Source: Constantimarinum furrinae (lineage in GTDB: Bacteria; Bacteroidota; Bacteroidia; Flavobacteriales; Flavobacteriaceae). Taken from it: a stretch of 64,000 bases of DNA. Made by a program: the position numbers and the translations under genes. Of this stretch, positions 16,972-24,849 are shown in pieces. The notes beneath the pieces are model-generated. The model was not told the origin of the DNA and made no database searches. It worked only from the letters and a program-made list of their open reading frames with translations. Location of the stretch: contig NZ_CP052909.1 of NCBI RefSeq assembly GCF_014295415.1, forward strand, positions 2,232,001 through 2,296,000, given 5' to 3'. Position 1 is the first letter of the stretch, and the number at the start of each line of letters is the position of its first letter.

Positions 16972-17559
16972 TCAGCGATAGATCTTGCGTTTTATGATTT
17001 CAATTTCTCCTTCCGATTCAAGCTGCTTAAAAGCCCTTATCACAGTTTCGACACGCAGGCCGGTTAGATCTGCTATTTGCTGACGTGTAAGATCGATCTG
17101 AAACAGTGTATCTCCACCGTATTTTTTCTTTAAATGATCTACGAGGGTAAGAATGCGATGTTCGGGAGGATGGACAGACATCTCTTTTAGGATCATCGCT
17201 TTGTATGCAAGCCGGTTGGACAGCGTAGCCGTAAATTTTAAATGGGTGTTAAAATTGGATTTTAGCAATTCAAACAGCATTGCTTTACTCAACTTAAACA
17301 CCGAAGAATCTTCTGCGGCCTCGGCCGATGCCGGATATTTAAATGCACCAAACAGTGGCGGTTCTCCAAAACTGTCACCGTCATAGAAAATACCCTGAAC
17401 AAATTCTTTTCCATTTTCATTGAGGTTGAACATTTTTACGCTTCCGCGCTGCACCTGAAAGTAGAATTTAGCGGTATCACCTTCAGTAAATATGGTCTCA
17501 TTACTGCGGTAATTCACCAATTTGGCTTTGTGCGACAATAGCAGTTCTTCAGAAATCAA
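16972..17559 (-). CDS. Crp/Fnr family transcriptional regulator
   Basis: A 195-residue regulator with a cyclic-nucleotide-binding-like beta roll (about 10-115; GDSFGEPPLFG is the phosphate-binding-cassette region) and a C-terminal winged helix (about 140-195; DLTRQQIADLTGLRVETVIRAFKQL is the helix-turn-helix). No cysteine cluster is present, so it is not an oxygen-sensing Fnr with an Fe-S centre. The start appears to be TTG at 17559; the open frame continues upstream without an ATG, so the true N-terminus is uncertain. It is divergent from a membrane protein and a truncated haemoglobin gene, which are plausible targets. Confidence 0.88.
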   Translation of the reverse strand: MISEELLLSHKAKLVNYRSNETIFTEGDTAKFYFQVQRGSVKMFNLNENGKEFVQGIFYDGDSFGEPPLFGAFKYPASAEAAEDSSVFKLSKAMLFELLKSNFNTHLKFTATLSNRLAYKAMILKEMSVHPPEHRILTLVDHLKKKYGGDTLFQIDLTRQQIADLTGLRVETVIRAFKQLESEGEIEIIKRKIYR

Positions 17560-17601
17560 TGCTTTATGATTTGGCTCATAAACCGGGAAGGTTTGGGCGT
17601 C

Positions 17602-17609
17602 TAATTTTG
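17602..17609 (+). promoter_or_regulatory. -7 element before the membrane protein / haemoglobin unit
   Basis: TAATTTTG exactly matches TAnnTTTG and lies 22 bases before the ATG at 17632. The 72-base gap to the divergent Crp/Fnr gene would hold any operator; no clear inverted repeat is visible. Confidence 0.45.
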
Positions 17610-17631
17610 TATAAAAATAAATAAAACAATA

Positions 17632-17919
17632 ATGAAGGCAATGTCAATACAACATTTAAAAGGAGAGTTTGGAGATAATTTATTCATGTATATCCCATTA
17701 ACAATAATTTTGCAAAGCTGTTTGGGTTCTATCGCGGCTATGATGATCTTAGCACAAGGTACCACCCTCGTTTCCGGAATAGAACTAACTATATGTGTGA
17801 TTCTGAGTATGGCTTATAATGCGGCTTTGTTGGCACAAATGAAATCTGATATCAGTTTTTGGTTATTAATGGCTAGCTTAGCCGGTAATAGTATTTTAAT
17901 TTTTGTCAATCTAATTTGA
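17632..17919 (+). CDS. Small membrane protein in the truncated-haemoglobin unit
   Basis: A 95-residue hydrophobic protein with three predicted membrane segments (about 20-42, 45-65, 75-93) and a short soluble N-terminus. A second ATG three codons downstream (17641) is an alternative start. No domain is recognised. It is separated from the haemoglobin gene by three bases, so the two are cotranscribed and perhaps work together. Divergence from a Crp/Fnr gene hints at control by respiratory or nitrosative conditions, which is inference. Confidence 0.7.
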   Translation: MKAMSIQHLKGEFGDNLFMYIPLTIILQSCLGSIAAMMILAQGTTLVSGIELTICVILSMAYNAALLAQMKSDISFWLLMASLAGNSILIFVNLI

Positions 17920-17922
17920 TGT

Positions 17923-18318
17923 ATGCCACAAAAATCTTTAGAAACACGTGAGGACATTCTGCTTTTAGTCCGCACCTTTTACGGTAAGGTAAGAACAAAT
18001 GATCTATTAGGTTCTGTGTTTGAGCCGGTTATACAGGACTGGGAAGCTCATTTTGTACGACTCACCGATTTCTGGGAGAGCAATTTGTTCTTTGAGAAAA
18101 AATACAAGGGAGATCCGCTTCAGAAGCACGTTGAAGTAGATGCATATCACGGAGGGACAATTAATGAGCTTCATTTTGGAGTTTGGTTAAATCTATGGTT
18201 TGAAACTCTGGACGAATTGTTTGAACCCGAATCTACATATCTTGCTAAGAACAGAGCCAGAAATATGGGTACTTTTATTCATTTAAAAATTTTTGAAGCC
18301 AGACAAAACGGGGATTAA
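17923..18318 (+). CDS. Group III truncated haemoglobin
   Basis: A 131-residue haem protein of the 2-on-2 globin fold, group III (as Campylobacter Ctb). The proximal His69 is in PLQKHVEV, and the B10 Tyr20 is in RTFYGKV. The segment DFWESNLFFEKKYKGDPL matches the group's E/F region. Group III globins bind O2 and NO tightly and are linked to NO detoxification or redox sensing. Start is at ATG 17923, three bases after the preceding stop. It is followed, 77 bases later, by the cytochrome c maturation gene, so this is a haem-related neighbourhood. Confidence 0.9.
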   Translation: MPQKSLETREDILLLVRTFYGKVRTNDLLGSVFEPVIQDWEAHFVRLTDFWESNLFFEKKYKGDPLQKHVEVDAYHGGTINELHFGVWLNLWFETLDELFEPESTYLAKNRARNMGTFIHLKIFEARQNGD

Positions 18319-18370
18319 AGATCCAGAAACAGTTAACAGGATTAATGTAGTTTTTCAAGGTCAAATTCAG

Positions 18371-18378
18371 TAAATTTG
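18371..18378 (+). promoter_or_regulatory. -7 element before ccsBA fusion gene
   Basis: TAAATTTG exactly matches TAnnTTTG, 17 bases before the ATG at 18396. No good -33 TTG is seen at the usual distance. Confidence 0.45.
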
Positions 18379-18395
18379 CAGCAAAATTCGCGATA

Positions 18396-21300
18396 ATGCA
18401 AAAGAGAATTGCTTCTGTACTATTTTCCACTCGTCTAACCGCTGTATTATTTATCGTTTTCGCTGTTGCCATGGCTGTTGGCACTTGGCTGGACAGGGCA
18501 GCCGAAACCTCACCAACGCCTTATACTCGTGAAGTCGTTTACAACGCTTGGTGGTTCGAGCTAATCATGCTCATCTTTGTCATAAATTTTGTTGGAAACA
18601 TCTTCAGGTTCCGATTGTATAAAAAGGAAAAATGGGCAACGCTTACCCTGCATTTATCGTTTATTTTAATATTGATTGGAGCCTTTGTTACCCGTTATAT
18701 AGGCTTTGAGGGGGTGATGCATATTCGGGAAGGTGCTACGGAAAATATCATGCTTTCCAACGAAACCTACCTCAATACATTTATCGATGGCGATTATGTA
18801 ATGAACGGCGTAAAGCAACGCCGGATAGTGGATCCTAAAAAATTAAATCTATCTGAACGCCTCGACAATGATTTTACCATTAAAACCGATTACAACCAAT
18901 TGCCTGTAACGATTTCGTATGTAGATTTTATACAAAATGCGAAGGAAGGACTTATTGAAACTGAAACAGGGGATCAATATATTAAGATTGTAGAGGCGGG
19001 AGATGGCAATAGGCATGATCACTGGATTAAGCTGGGAGAAGTTGTGAGTATACACAACGTTCTCTTTGCGGTGAATAAGCCTACCCCCGGAGCAATAAAC
19101 ATTAATTATAACGAAGATGGAAGTTATAGTATTGAAACTCCTTTTGAAGGCAATGTGATGCGCATGGCAGATCAACAACAAAGTCTGGTGGCTAAAGACA
19201 GTGTTCAGCCTTTGTTATTGCGGTCACTATATCAATTGGCAGGAATGTCATTTGTGATCCCGGATCCGGTTACCACGGGAACGTATGGTGTGGTAAAATC
19301 GCCTTTAACCGAAAAAACCAATAAAGATGCCCTTATTTTAAAAGTAGCAACTCCAAACGAATCCAAAACGGTCGAATTATTAGGCGGGAGAGGAAATACA
19401 CCCGATCCTGAGTTGGTGGAAGTTGATGGCTTAAAAGTGTACTTGTCCTACGGTTCCGAAAAGTTGGAGCTTCCCTTTAGTATTACACTTAATGATTTTA
19501 TTGCCGATAAATATCCGGGTACCGAAACTGGCTATTCTGCATTTAAAAGTAAGATCACTGTAAATGATCCCGATGAGCCGTATTACGATTATGAAATTTA
19601 TATGAATCACGTTCTGGATCACGGTGGTTATCGATTCTTTCAGGCTTCTTTCGATCCCGATGAAAAAGGAACTGTTTTGTCTGTTAACCACGATTTCTGG
19701 GGCACCTGGATCACTTACATTGGGTATTTCCTTTTGTACTTTGGACTGATGGCCATACTTTTTGACAAGAATACCCGCTTTGCAGCCTTAGAGAAAATGC
19801 TGGATAAAGTAAAGAAGAAAAAAGCCAAGTTGGTTACGGTACTTTTATTAGTTGTAGCTTTTACGTCGAATGCCCAACAAACCGATTCTCACGCTCATGA
19901 AAATACGAGCAAACGACAGATTGATTCTATTATTAAGGCCAATGCGGTGACTAAAGAACATGCGGCAAAGTTTGCACAACTTATCATTCAGGATAACGGG
20001 AGGATGAAGCCCGTAAATACCTTTGCCAGTGAATTACTTCGGAAAATAAGCAGGAAGAACAGTTATGAAGGATTGGATGCCAATCAGGTGTTTCTTTCCA
20101 TGACCGAATTCCCCCGGGTTTGGGTAGAAGTACCTTTGATAGCCTTAAAACGAGGTAATGACAGTATTAGGGATGTAGTTGGGGTTTCGGAAGATACACA
20201 GCGTATCGCATTATTGGATCTGTTCGATAAGGAAGGAAATTACAAGCTGGAGCCATATCTGGCAGCAGCAACTTCTAAAGCGAATCCAAATCAGTTTGAA
20301 AAGGATTTTATAAAAGCACATGAAAATTTTTATTTGCTGAATCAGGCACTAAGCGGAGGCATTCTGAAAGTTTTTCCAATCCCGAATGACGAAAACAACA
20401 AATGGATCTCTTATCCCGAATTGGAGCAGGCGCAATTTAAAGGCACCGATTCTATAATCACCCGAAGTATATTACCCTTGTATTTTAATGAGCTTCAGAA
20501 CGCCAGAAAGACAGGAGATTATACTGAAGCAGAAAAACTACTCAGCGGGATCACTAAATTTCAGAAGGAAAATGGGGCAGAGGTAATGCCTTCAGAAAAT
20601 AAAATTAAAGCAGAGATCATTTATAACAAGGTGGATATTTTTAACCGCTTGTACAAGTATTTTGCATTGATGGGATTCCTGATGTTCGGGTTTATCATTT
20701 TCAGAATTTTCAGGGAAAACCGCTTTTCGAAAGCAATGGTAGCCGTTTGCAAATACATTATCTGGAGTTTCTTTATTCTAATGACGCTTGGGTTGATTTT
20801 ACGTTGGTATGTAAGTGGCCACGCACCCTGGAGTGACGCTTATGAATCGATCATTTACGTAGGCTGGGCGACAGTTTTCTTCGGACTCGCATTTGGGCGC
20901 AAGAGTAACCTTACCATTGCTTCTACAGCCTTTGTTGCTGCGATCATCTTGTGGGTGGCCAATCAGAACTGGCTGGACCCTGCTATCGCCAATTTACAAC
21001 CGGTACTCGACAGTTATTGGTTAATGATACATGTTGCTGTGATCGTTGCCAGCTACGGGCCCTTTACACTTGGGATGATCCTGGGAGCCACTTCTTTGTT
21101 GCTTATGTTGCTTACCACGAAGAAGAATAAGGTGAAAATGGATCTTAACATTAAGGAGCTTACCATAATTACCGAAATGGCGTTAACGGTTGGGTTAGTA
21201 ATGCTTACCATAGGAAACTTTCTGGGCGGCCAATGGGCCAACGAAAGCTGGGGTAGGTATTGGGGATGGGACCCCAAGGAAACTTGGGCACTTATAAGCA

Positions 21301-21566
21301 TCATGGTTTACGCCTTTGTAATCCATATGAGATTGGTACCGGGATTGCGTGGAAGATGGTTCTTTAATGTGATGGCGATCTTTGCCTATGCCTCCATTAT
21401 GATGACCTATTTTGGGGTGAATTTCTATTTGGTTGGTTTACATTCTTATGCCAGTGGAGATGCACCGGTTACACCAAGCTTCGTCTACTACATTGTAATC
21501 ATTGCTGTATTATTGAGTGCAGCGTCCTATTTCAGGTTCAAGAAATTTTATGATAAAAAAGGATAA
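18396..21566 (+). CDS. ccsBA: Fused cytochrome c maturation protein (ResB/CcsB-CcsA)
   Basis: A 1056-residue inner-membrane protein joining both System II cytochrome c synthase subunits. The N-terminal 460 residues are ResB/CcsB-like (membrane helices, then a large periplasmic domain), followed by a linker and the CcsA part with its helices from about 745 on. The tryptophan-rich haem-handling motif WANESWGRYWGWDPKETWAL is at about 947-966. Conserved external histidines such as VSGHAPW, MIHVAV and GLHSYASG are visible. The complex carries haem outwards and attaches it to CxxCH motifs of apocytochromes. The fusion is typical of Bacteroidota. The bidirectional terminator follows directly. Confidence 0.93.
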   Translation: MQKRIASVLFSTRLTAVLFIVFAVAMAVGTWLDRAAETSPTPYTREVVYNAWWFELIMLIFVINFVGNIFRFRLYKKEKWATLTLHLSFILILIGAFVTRYIGFEGVMHIREGATENIMLSNETYLNTFIDGDYVMNGVKQRRIVDPKKLNLSERLDNDFTIKTDYNQLPVTISYVDFIQNAKEGLIETETGDQYIKIVEAGDGNRHDHWIKLGEVVSIHNVLFAVNKPTPGAININYNEDGSYSIETPFEGNVMRMADQQQSLVAKDSVQPLLLRSLYQLAGMSFVIPDPVTTGTYGVVKSPLTEKTNKDALILKVATPNESKTVELLGGRGNTPDPELVEVDGLKVYLSYGSEKLELPFSITLNDFIADKYPGTETGYSAFKSKITVNDPDEPYYDYEIYMNHVLDHGGYRFFQASFDPDEKGTVLSVNHDFWGTWITYIGYFLLYFGLMAILFDKNTRFAALEKMLDKVKKKKAKLVTVLLLVVAFTSNAQQTDSHAHENTSKRQIDSIIKANAVTKEHAAKFAQLIIQDNGRMKPVNTFASELLRKISRKNSYEGLDANQVFLSMTEFPRVWVEVPLIALKRGNDSIRDVVGVSEDTQRIALLDLFDKEGNYKLEPYLAAATSKANPNQFEKDFIKAHENFYLLNQALSGGILKVFPIPNDENNKWISYPELEQAQFKGTDSIITRSILPLYFNELQNARKTGDYTEAEKLLSGITKFQKENGAEVMPSENKIKAEIIYNKVDIFNRLYKYFALMGFLMFGFIIFRIFRENRFSKAMVAVCKYIIWSFFILMTLGLILRWYVSGHAPWSDAYESIIYVGWATVFFGLAFGRKSNLTIASTAFVAAIILWVANQNWLDPAIANLQPVLDSYWLMIHVAVIVASYGPFTLGMILGATSLLLMLLTTKKNKVKMDLNIKELTIITEMALTVGLVMLTIGNFLGGQWANESWGRYWGWDPKETWALISIMVYAFVIHMRLVPGLRGRWFFNVMAIFAYASIMMTYFGVNFYLVGLHSYASGDAPVTPSFVYYIVIIAVLLSAASYFRFKKFYDKKG

Positions 21567-21587
21567 GCGATTAACTTATCCTTTTTT
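21561..21587. terminator. Bidirectional terminator, ccsBA / 7TM protein
   Basis: Stem GGATAAG (21561-21567) with CTTATCC (21575-21581), a 7-base loop, an A run before and a T run after; it serves the two convergent genes. Confidence 0.88.
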
Positions 21588-21607
21588 ATAATTTCTGAAA
21601 GCAATAA

Positions 21608-22915
21608 CTAGTTATAGATATAATCCGGCTGATCGTTAACCATACGATAATCTTCCTGTATGTGTTCACTGATCTCAAGTTTGTGATAGAGTTCTTTGGT
21701 TTGCTCTTCTATCTCGGCTTCGGTGGTCTTTAGCTTTCTTGCGATCTTTGCGTTATCCTTTCCTTCCGAAATGTATTGCAACAACTTAATTTCATAACCG
21801 TCCAGATCGTAATGCATAATAAGGTTTTCAAGATACACGTCTTCCATTAGCTGTGAAGCAGTTTTTCTGTTCATGACCTCCTGTCTTTTTAGGAAGATAC
21901 GAAGTTCGGTTTGACGCAATCTGTTCTCTTCTTTGATGGCCCTCATTCGATACATAATGGCGTAGGTTATTATAAGCATTTCCACAAGGGTTGCCACCTT
22001 TAAATGTATCGCTTCAGTGAACAGAAAATTAATGCCCAAACTCTGAAGGACAAAGAAGTCAATGGCGAAAAGTAAGGGGATACTGCAGGCAATCACGTAA
22101 AATTTCGGATAATTCTTTTGGCTGAAAAGCACTACACCTGCAATAAAATAGATAGTGACAATACTAAAAGAGAGCACATTTGCAATGGGTAAAAACCCTA
22201 CAACATCTGAAAGCGCACCCGATAGGAATAATACTCCTGCTGCACCAAAAACCAAATAAGATACCCAACGTAATTTTGGGAAGGTTTCATTGATAGTTAG
22301 ATAATTAGATGCAAATACTGTTGCTAATACGCTGGTCATTAAAATCAAGAAGGACGATAACACATTATTGTTAACACCATTTTCCATTCCTATCATCGCA
22401 AACAAGCCATCACTGTAAAAGAATAGGGCCGTCATAGCAGCCATGGCCAGAGAATAATTCATAAAAAGCTTTTCCTCAAACAAAAAGTAACAAACCAGAT
22501 TAAGGAGAATAACCATTATGGCAAAACCATAGAACATCCCTTGACGGAACGTAGTGGCTGAAGCCATTACTTCAACAATTTCAGCTTTACTATTTGTTAA
22601 AATTGCTGAAGAGACATAGTCCGTATCAATTTTTTTGTAGGAAAATTCTTCAATATGAAAAATCCCTCTATTTTTGAATGGAGTCACATCGGAGTGAGCA
22701 AGGTAAGTTTTAGGGGTAAAATAATTAGGGATAGAATGTACTTCTTCCGCGGTAATTTTCGGCGCTATTTCTTTCTTAGCGGCTGCCTTAAATGCAACCA
22801 AATCAAGACTTTTAGAATTGATGTCGGCTGTAATAATCGATGAATTTGCAAAGCAAATTTGCGATGAGAAAACAACCATAAGACACAACGCGAGGGGTAA
22901 AAATCGTAGCCTCAT
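21608..22915 (-). CDS. 7TM (DISM-like) membrane protein with LuxR-like HTH
   Basis: A 435-residue protein: signal peptide (about 1-23), an extracytoplasmic region to about 125, seven predicted membrane helices (about 125-320), a charged helical linker (KEENRLRQTELRIFLKRQ) and a C-terminal helix-turn-helix of the LuxR/GerE kind (DLDGYEIKLLQYISEGKDN, then AKIARKLKTTEAEIEEQ). The overall plan resembles 7TMR-DISM receptors, but the output is a DNA-binding-like domain in place of a kinase. If functional, it would be a membrane-bound one-component regulator. Its ligand and targets are unknown. It stands alone between ccsBA and fumC. Confidence 0.75.
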   Translation of the reverse strand: MRLRFLPLALCLMVVFSSQICFANSSIITADINSKSLDLVAFKAAAKKEIAPKITAEEVHSIPNYFTPKTYLAHSDVTPFKNRGIFHIEEFSYKKIDTDYVSSAILTNSKAEIVEVMASATTFRQGMFYGFAIMVILLNLVCYFLFEEKLFMNYSLAMAAMTALFFYSDGLFAMIGMENGVNNNVLSSFLILMTSVLATVFASNYLTINETFPKLRWVSYLVFGAAGVLFLSGALSDVVGFLPIANVLSFSIVTIYFIAGVVLFSQKNYPKFYVIACSIPLLFAIDFFVLQSLGINFLFTEAIHLKVATLVEMLIITYAIMYRMRAIKEENRLRQTELRIFLKRQEVMNRKTASQLMEDVYLENLIMHYDLDGYEIKLLQYISEGKDNAKIARKLKTTEAEIEEQTKELYHKLEISEHIQEDYRMVNDQPDYIYN

Positions 22916-23004
22916 AATAAGTAGGTTTTAGTAATTTGGGTATACCAATATACTCAAAAATTACATTTCACCTAATTTTTTTGCATTTAATCGATAAAAA
23001 TTAA

Positions 23005-23030
23005 AAAGTCGTCAGAATTCTGACGACTTT
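23005..23030 (-). terminator. Terminator after fumC
   Basis: A perfect 26-base palindrome made of AAAGTCGTCAGAA and its reverse complement. On the minus strand it lies 25 bases after the fumC stop and runs into TTAATTTTTA, as expected of an intrinsic terminator. Confidence 0.85.
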
Positions 23031-23054
23031 CAGGGGGCTTATAAAAGGTAGTGA

Positions 23055-24452
23055 TTATTCTGTTTCTCCCACCATATCCTCGGGTTTTACCCAATTGTCA
23101 AATTCTTCAGCGGTGAGATACCCTAGATTTACAGCTTCGGTCTTTAAAGTAGTTCCATTTTTATGTGCAGTATTCGCAATTTCCGCAGCCTTATAATATC
23201 CGATCTTGGTATTCAAGGCCGTGACCAGCATTAAAGAGTTATTTAGTAATTCGTCGATGACTGCACAATTTGGCTCGATGCCCGAGGCACAATGCTCGTC
23301 GAATGAAACACAAGAATCACCTATTAATTGGGCCGATTGAAGAAAATTCGATGCCATCACAGGTTTAAAGACATTAAGCTCGTAGTGTCCCTGCATTCCT
23401 CCAACCGCTATGGCCATATCGTTACCAATTACCTGAGCGCACACCATTGTAAGCGCTTCGCACTGTGTTGGATTTACTTTGCCGGGCATGATCGAGGATC
23501 CCGGTTCATTGGCAGGTATGGTGATCTCACCTATACCACTACGAGGACCACTAGCCATCATTCTAATATCGTTTGCGATCTTGTTAAGTGAAACCGCAAG
23601 TTGCTTCAATGCGCCGTGAGATTCTACGATTGCGTCATGTGCCGCCAATGCTTCAAATTTATTTTTTGCGGTAACAAACGGAAGTCCGGTAAATTCAGCT
23701 ATATATTCAGCAACCTTCACCGAATATCCTTTTGGTGTATTGATACCGGTACCTACGGCAGTGCCCCCTAAAGCTAACTCGGCTAAGTGCGGCAAAGTAT
23801 TCTTTAAAGCTGTAAGGCCATGCTCGAGCTGAGAGGCGTATCCGCTGAATTCCTGACCCAGAGTTAGGGGAGTAGCGTCCATTAGATGAGTGCGACCAAT
23901 TTTTACAATGCTTTTGAAAGATTTAGATTTTTCTTCCAGAGTCTTGTGCAGTCGGCTCACTCCGGGTATAGTTACTTCAATAAGTTTTTTATACGCCGCA
24001 ATGTGCATGCCGGTAGGGAAGGTGTCGTTAGACGATTGCGACTTGTTTACATCATCATTGGGCTGAAGCGTTTTTTCCCCTTCACCTACAGTTTTTCCTG
24101 CCAACTGCTGTGCCCTATTGGCGATCACTTCATTCACGTTCATATTACTTTGGGTACCGCTCCCGGTTTGCCAAATTACCAACGGAAACTGATCATCGTG
24201 TTTTCCTGCAAGGATCTCGTCACAAACAGTAGCAATAAGATCTCTTTTTTGTTCGGTGAGTACGCCTAATTCACAATTTGTAAATGCTGCAGCCTTTTTA
24301 AGATATGCAAAGCCGTAAACGATCTCTAACGGCATGGATGCCGGAGCTCCAATTTTAAAATTGCTACGGGATCGTTCTGTTTGTGCCCCCCATAATTTAT
24401 CGGCCGGCACCTTTACTTCCCCCATGGTATCTTTTTCGATTCTGAATGTCAT
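23055..24452 (-). CDS. fumC: Class II fumarate hydratase
   Basis: The TCA-cycle enzyme interconverting fumarate and L-malate, 465 residues, the normal class II length. Visible signatures are [17 protein letters not shown], the active-site loop [16 protein letters not shown] and TGINTPKGY. These belong to the fumarase/aspartase superfamily, and the S-x-x-x-P-x-K-x-N loop holds the catalytic Ser. The start ATG at 24452 is preceded on the minus strand by a good promoter, TTG-N20-TAACTTTG. It is a single-gene unit closed by a palindromic terminator. Confidence 0.96.
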   Translation of the reverse strand: MTFRIEKDTMGEVKVPADKLWGAQTERSRSNFKIGAPASMPLEIVYGFAYLKKAAAFTNCELGVLTEQKRDLIATVCDEILAGKHDDQFPLVIWQTGSGTQSNMNVNEVIANRAQQLAGKTVGEGEKTLQPNDDVNKSQSSNDTFPTGMHIAAYKKLIEVTIPGVSRLHKTLEEKSKSFKSIVKIGRTHLMDATPLTLGQEFSGYASQLEHGLTALKNTLPHLAELALGGTAVGTGINTPKGYSVKVAEYIAEFTGLPFVTAKNKFEALAAHDAIVESHGALKQLAVSLNKIANDIRMMASGPRSGIGEITIPANEPGSSIMPGKVNPTQCEALTMVCAQVIGNDMAIAVGGMQGHYELNVFKPVMASNFLQSAQLIGDSCVSFDEHCASGIEPNCAVIDELLNNSLMLVTALNTKIGYYKAAEIANTAHKNGTTLKTEAVNLGYLTAEEFDNWVKPEDMVGETE

Positions 24453-24474
24453 AATGGTAGTTTAGGAATGAATA

Positions 24475-24505
24475 CAAAGTTACGAATTACCGCAGTTTTA
24501 CTCAA
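24475..24505 (-). promoter_or_regulatory. fumC promoter (-33 TTG and -7 TAnnTTTG)
   Basis: On the minus strand TTG (24503-24505) is followed after 20 bases by TAACTTTG (24482-24475), 22 bases before the ATG at 24452. Both elements and the spacing fit the Bacteroidota consensus. Confidence 0.65.
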
Positions 24506-24548
24506 GGTGAAAGCTGTTTAATTCCTGTGAATAAATTGAAGTGATTTG

Positions 24549-24580
24549 TTGTTTTTTCTGAAAAAATCATATTATCTTTG
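24549..24580 (+). promoter_or_regulatory. Promoter of the 56-residue membrane protein
   Basis: TTG (24549-24551) is followed after 21 bases by TATCTTTG (24573-24580), an exact TAnnTTTG match, 26 bases before the ATG at 24607. Confidence 0.6.
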
Positions 24581-24606
24581 AAACGTCTTAAAAAACACGT
24601 TTTATT

Positions 24607-24777
24607 ATGTTTGAATTCGATCAATACCTAGGATTTTTAGCGTTCTTAACCATTTTAACCATCGGCTTTTGGTTAATGATCTTCCTTATTTCCTTTATTC
24701 CATATTGGATTGGAGGGGCATTGTATGAAAACTGGAAATTAAAGCGTGAAGCCAAGAAACAGGAATCTAAAGCCTAA
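24607..24777 (+). CDS. 56-residue single-pass membrane protein
   Basis: ATG at 24607 to TAA at 24775-24777. The protein has a short N-terminus MFEFDQYLGF, one long hydrophobic stretch (about 9-36, many F, L, I, W) and a basic-then-acidic cytoplasmic tail (NWKLKREAKKQESKA). It is not similar to any family that I can name. A consensus promoter precedes it and a strong terminator follows, so it is a complete single-gene unit. The gene is short enough to be skipped by automatic annotation. Function unknown. Confidence 0.75.
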   Translation: MFEFDQYLGFLAFLTILTIGFWLMIFLISFIPYWIGGALYENWKLKREAKKQESKA

Positions 24778-24800
24778 GCTTTTCAAAATATCATAATGTA

Positions 24801-24828
24801 AAAAGGAAGCCATTTGGCTTCCTTTTTT
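24801..24828. terminator. Bidirectional terminator, 56-residue gene / outer-membrane receptor
   Basis: Stem GGAAGCC (24805-24811) with GGCTTCC (24816-24822), loop ATTT, flanked by A4 and T6. Confidence 0.88.
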
Positions 24829-24849
24829 ATTGACTAACACTTGCAGAAA

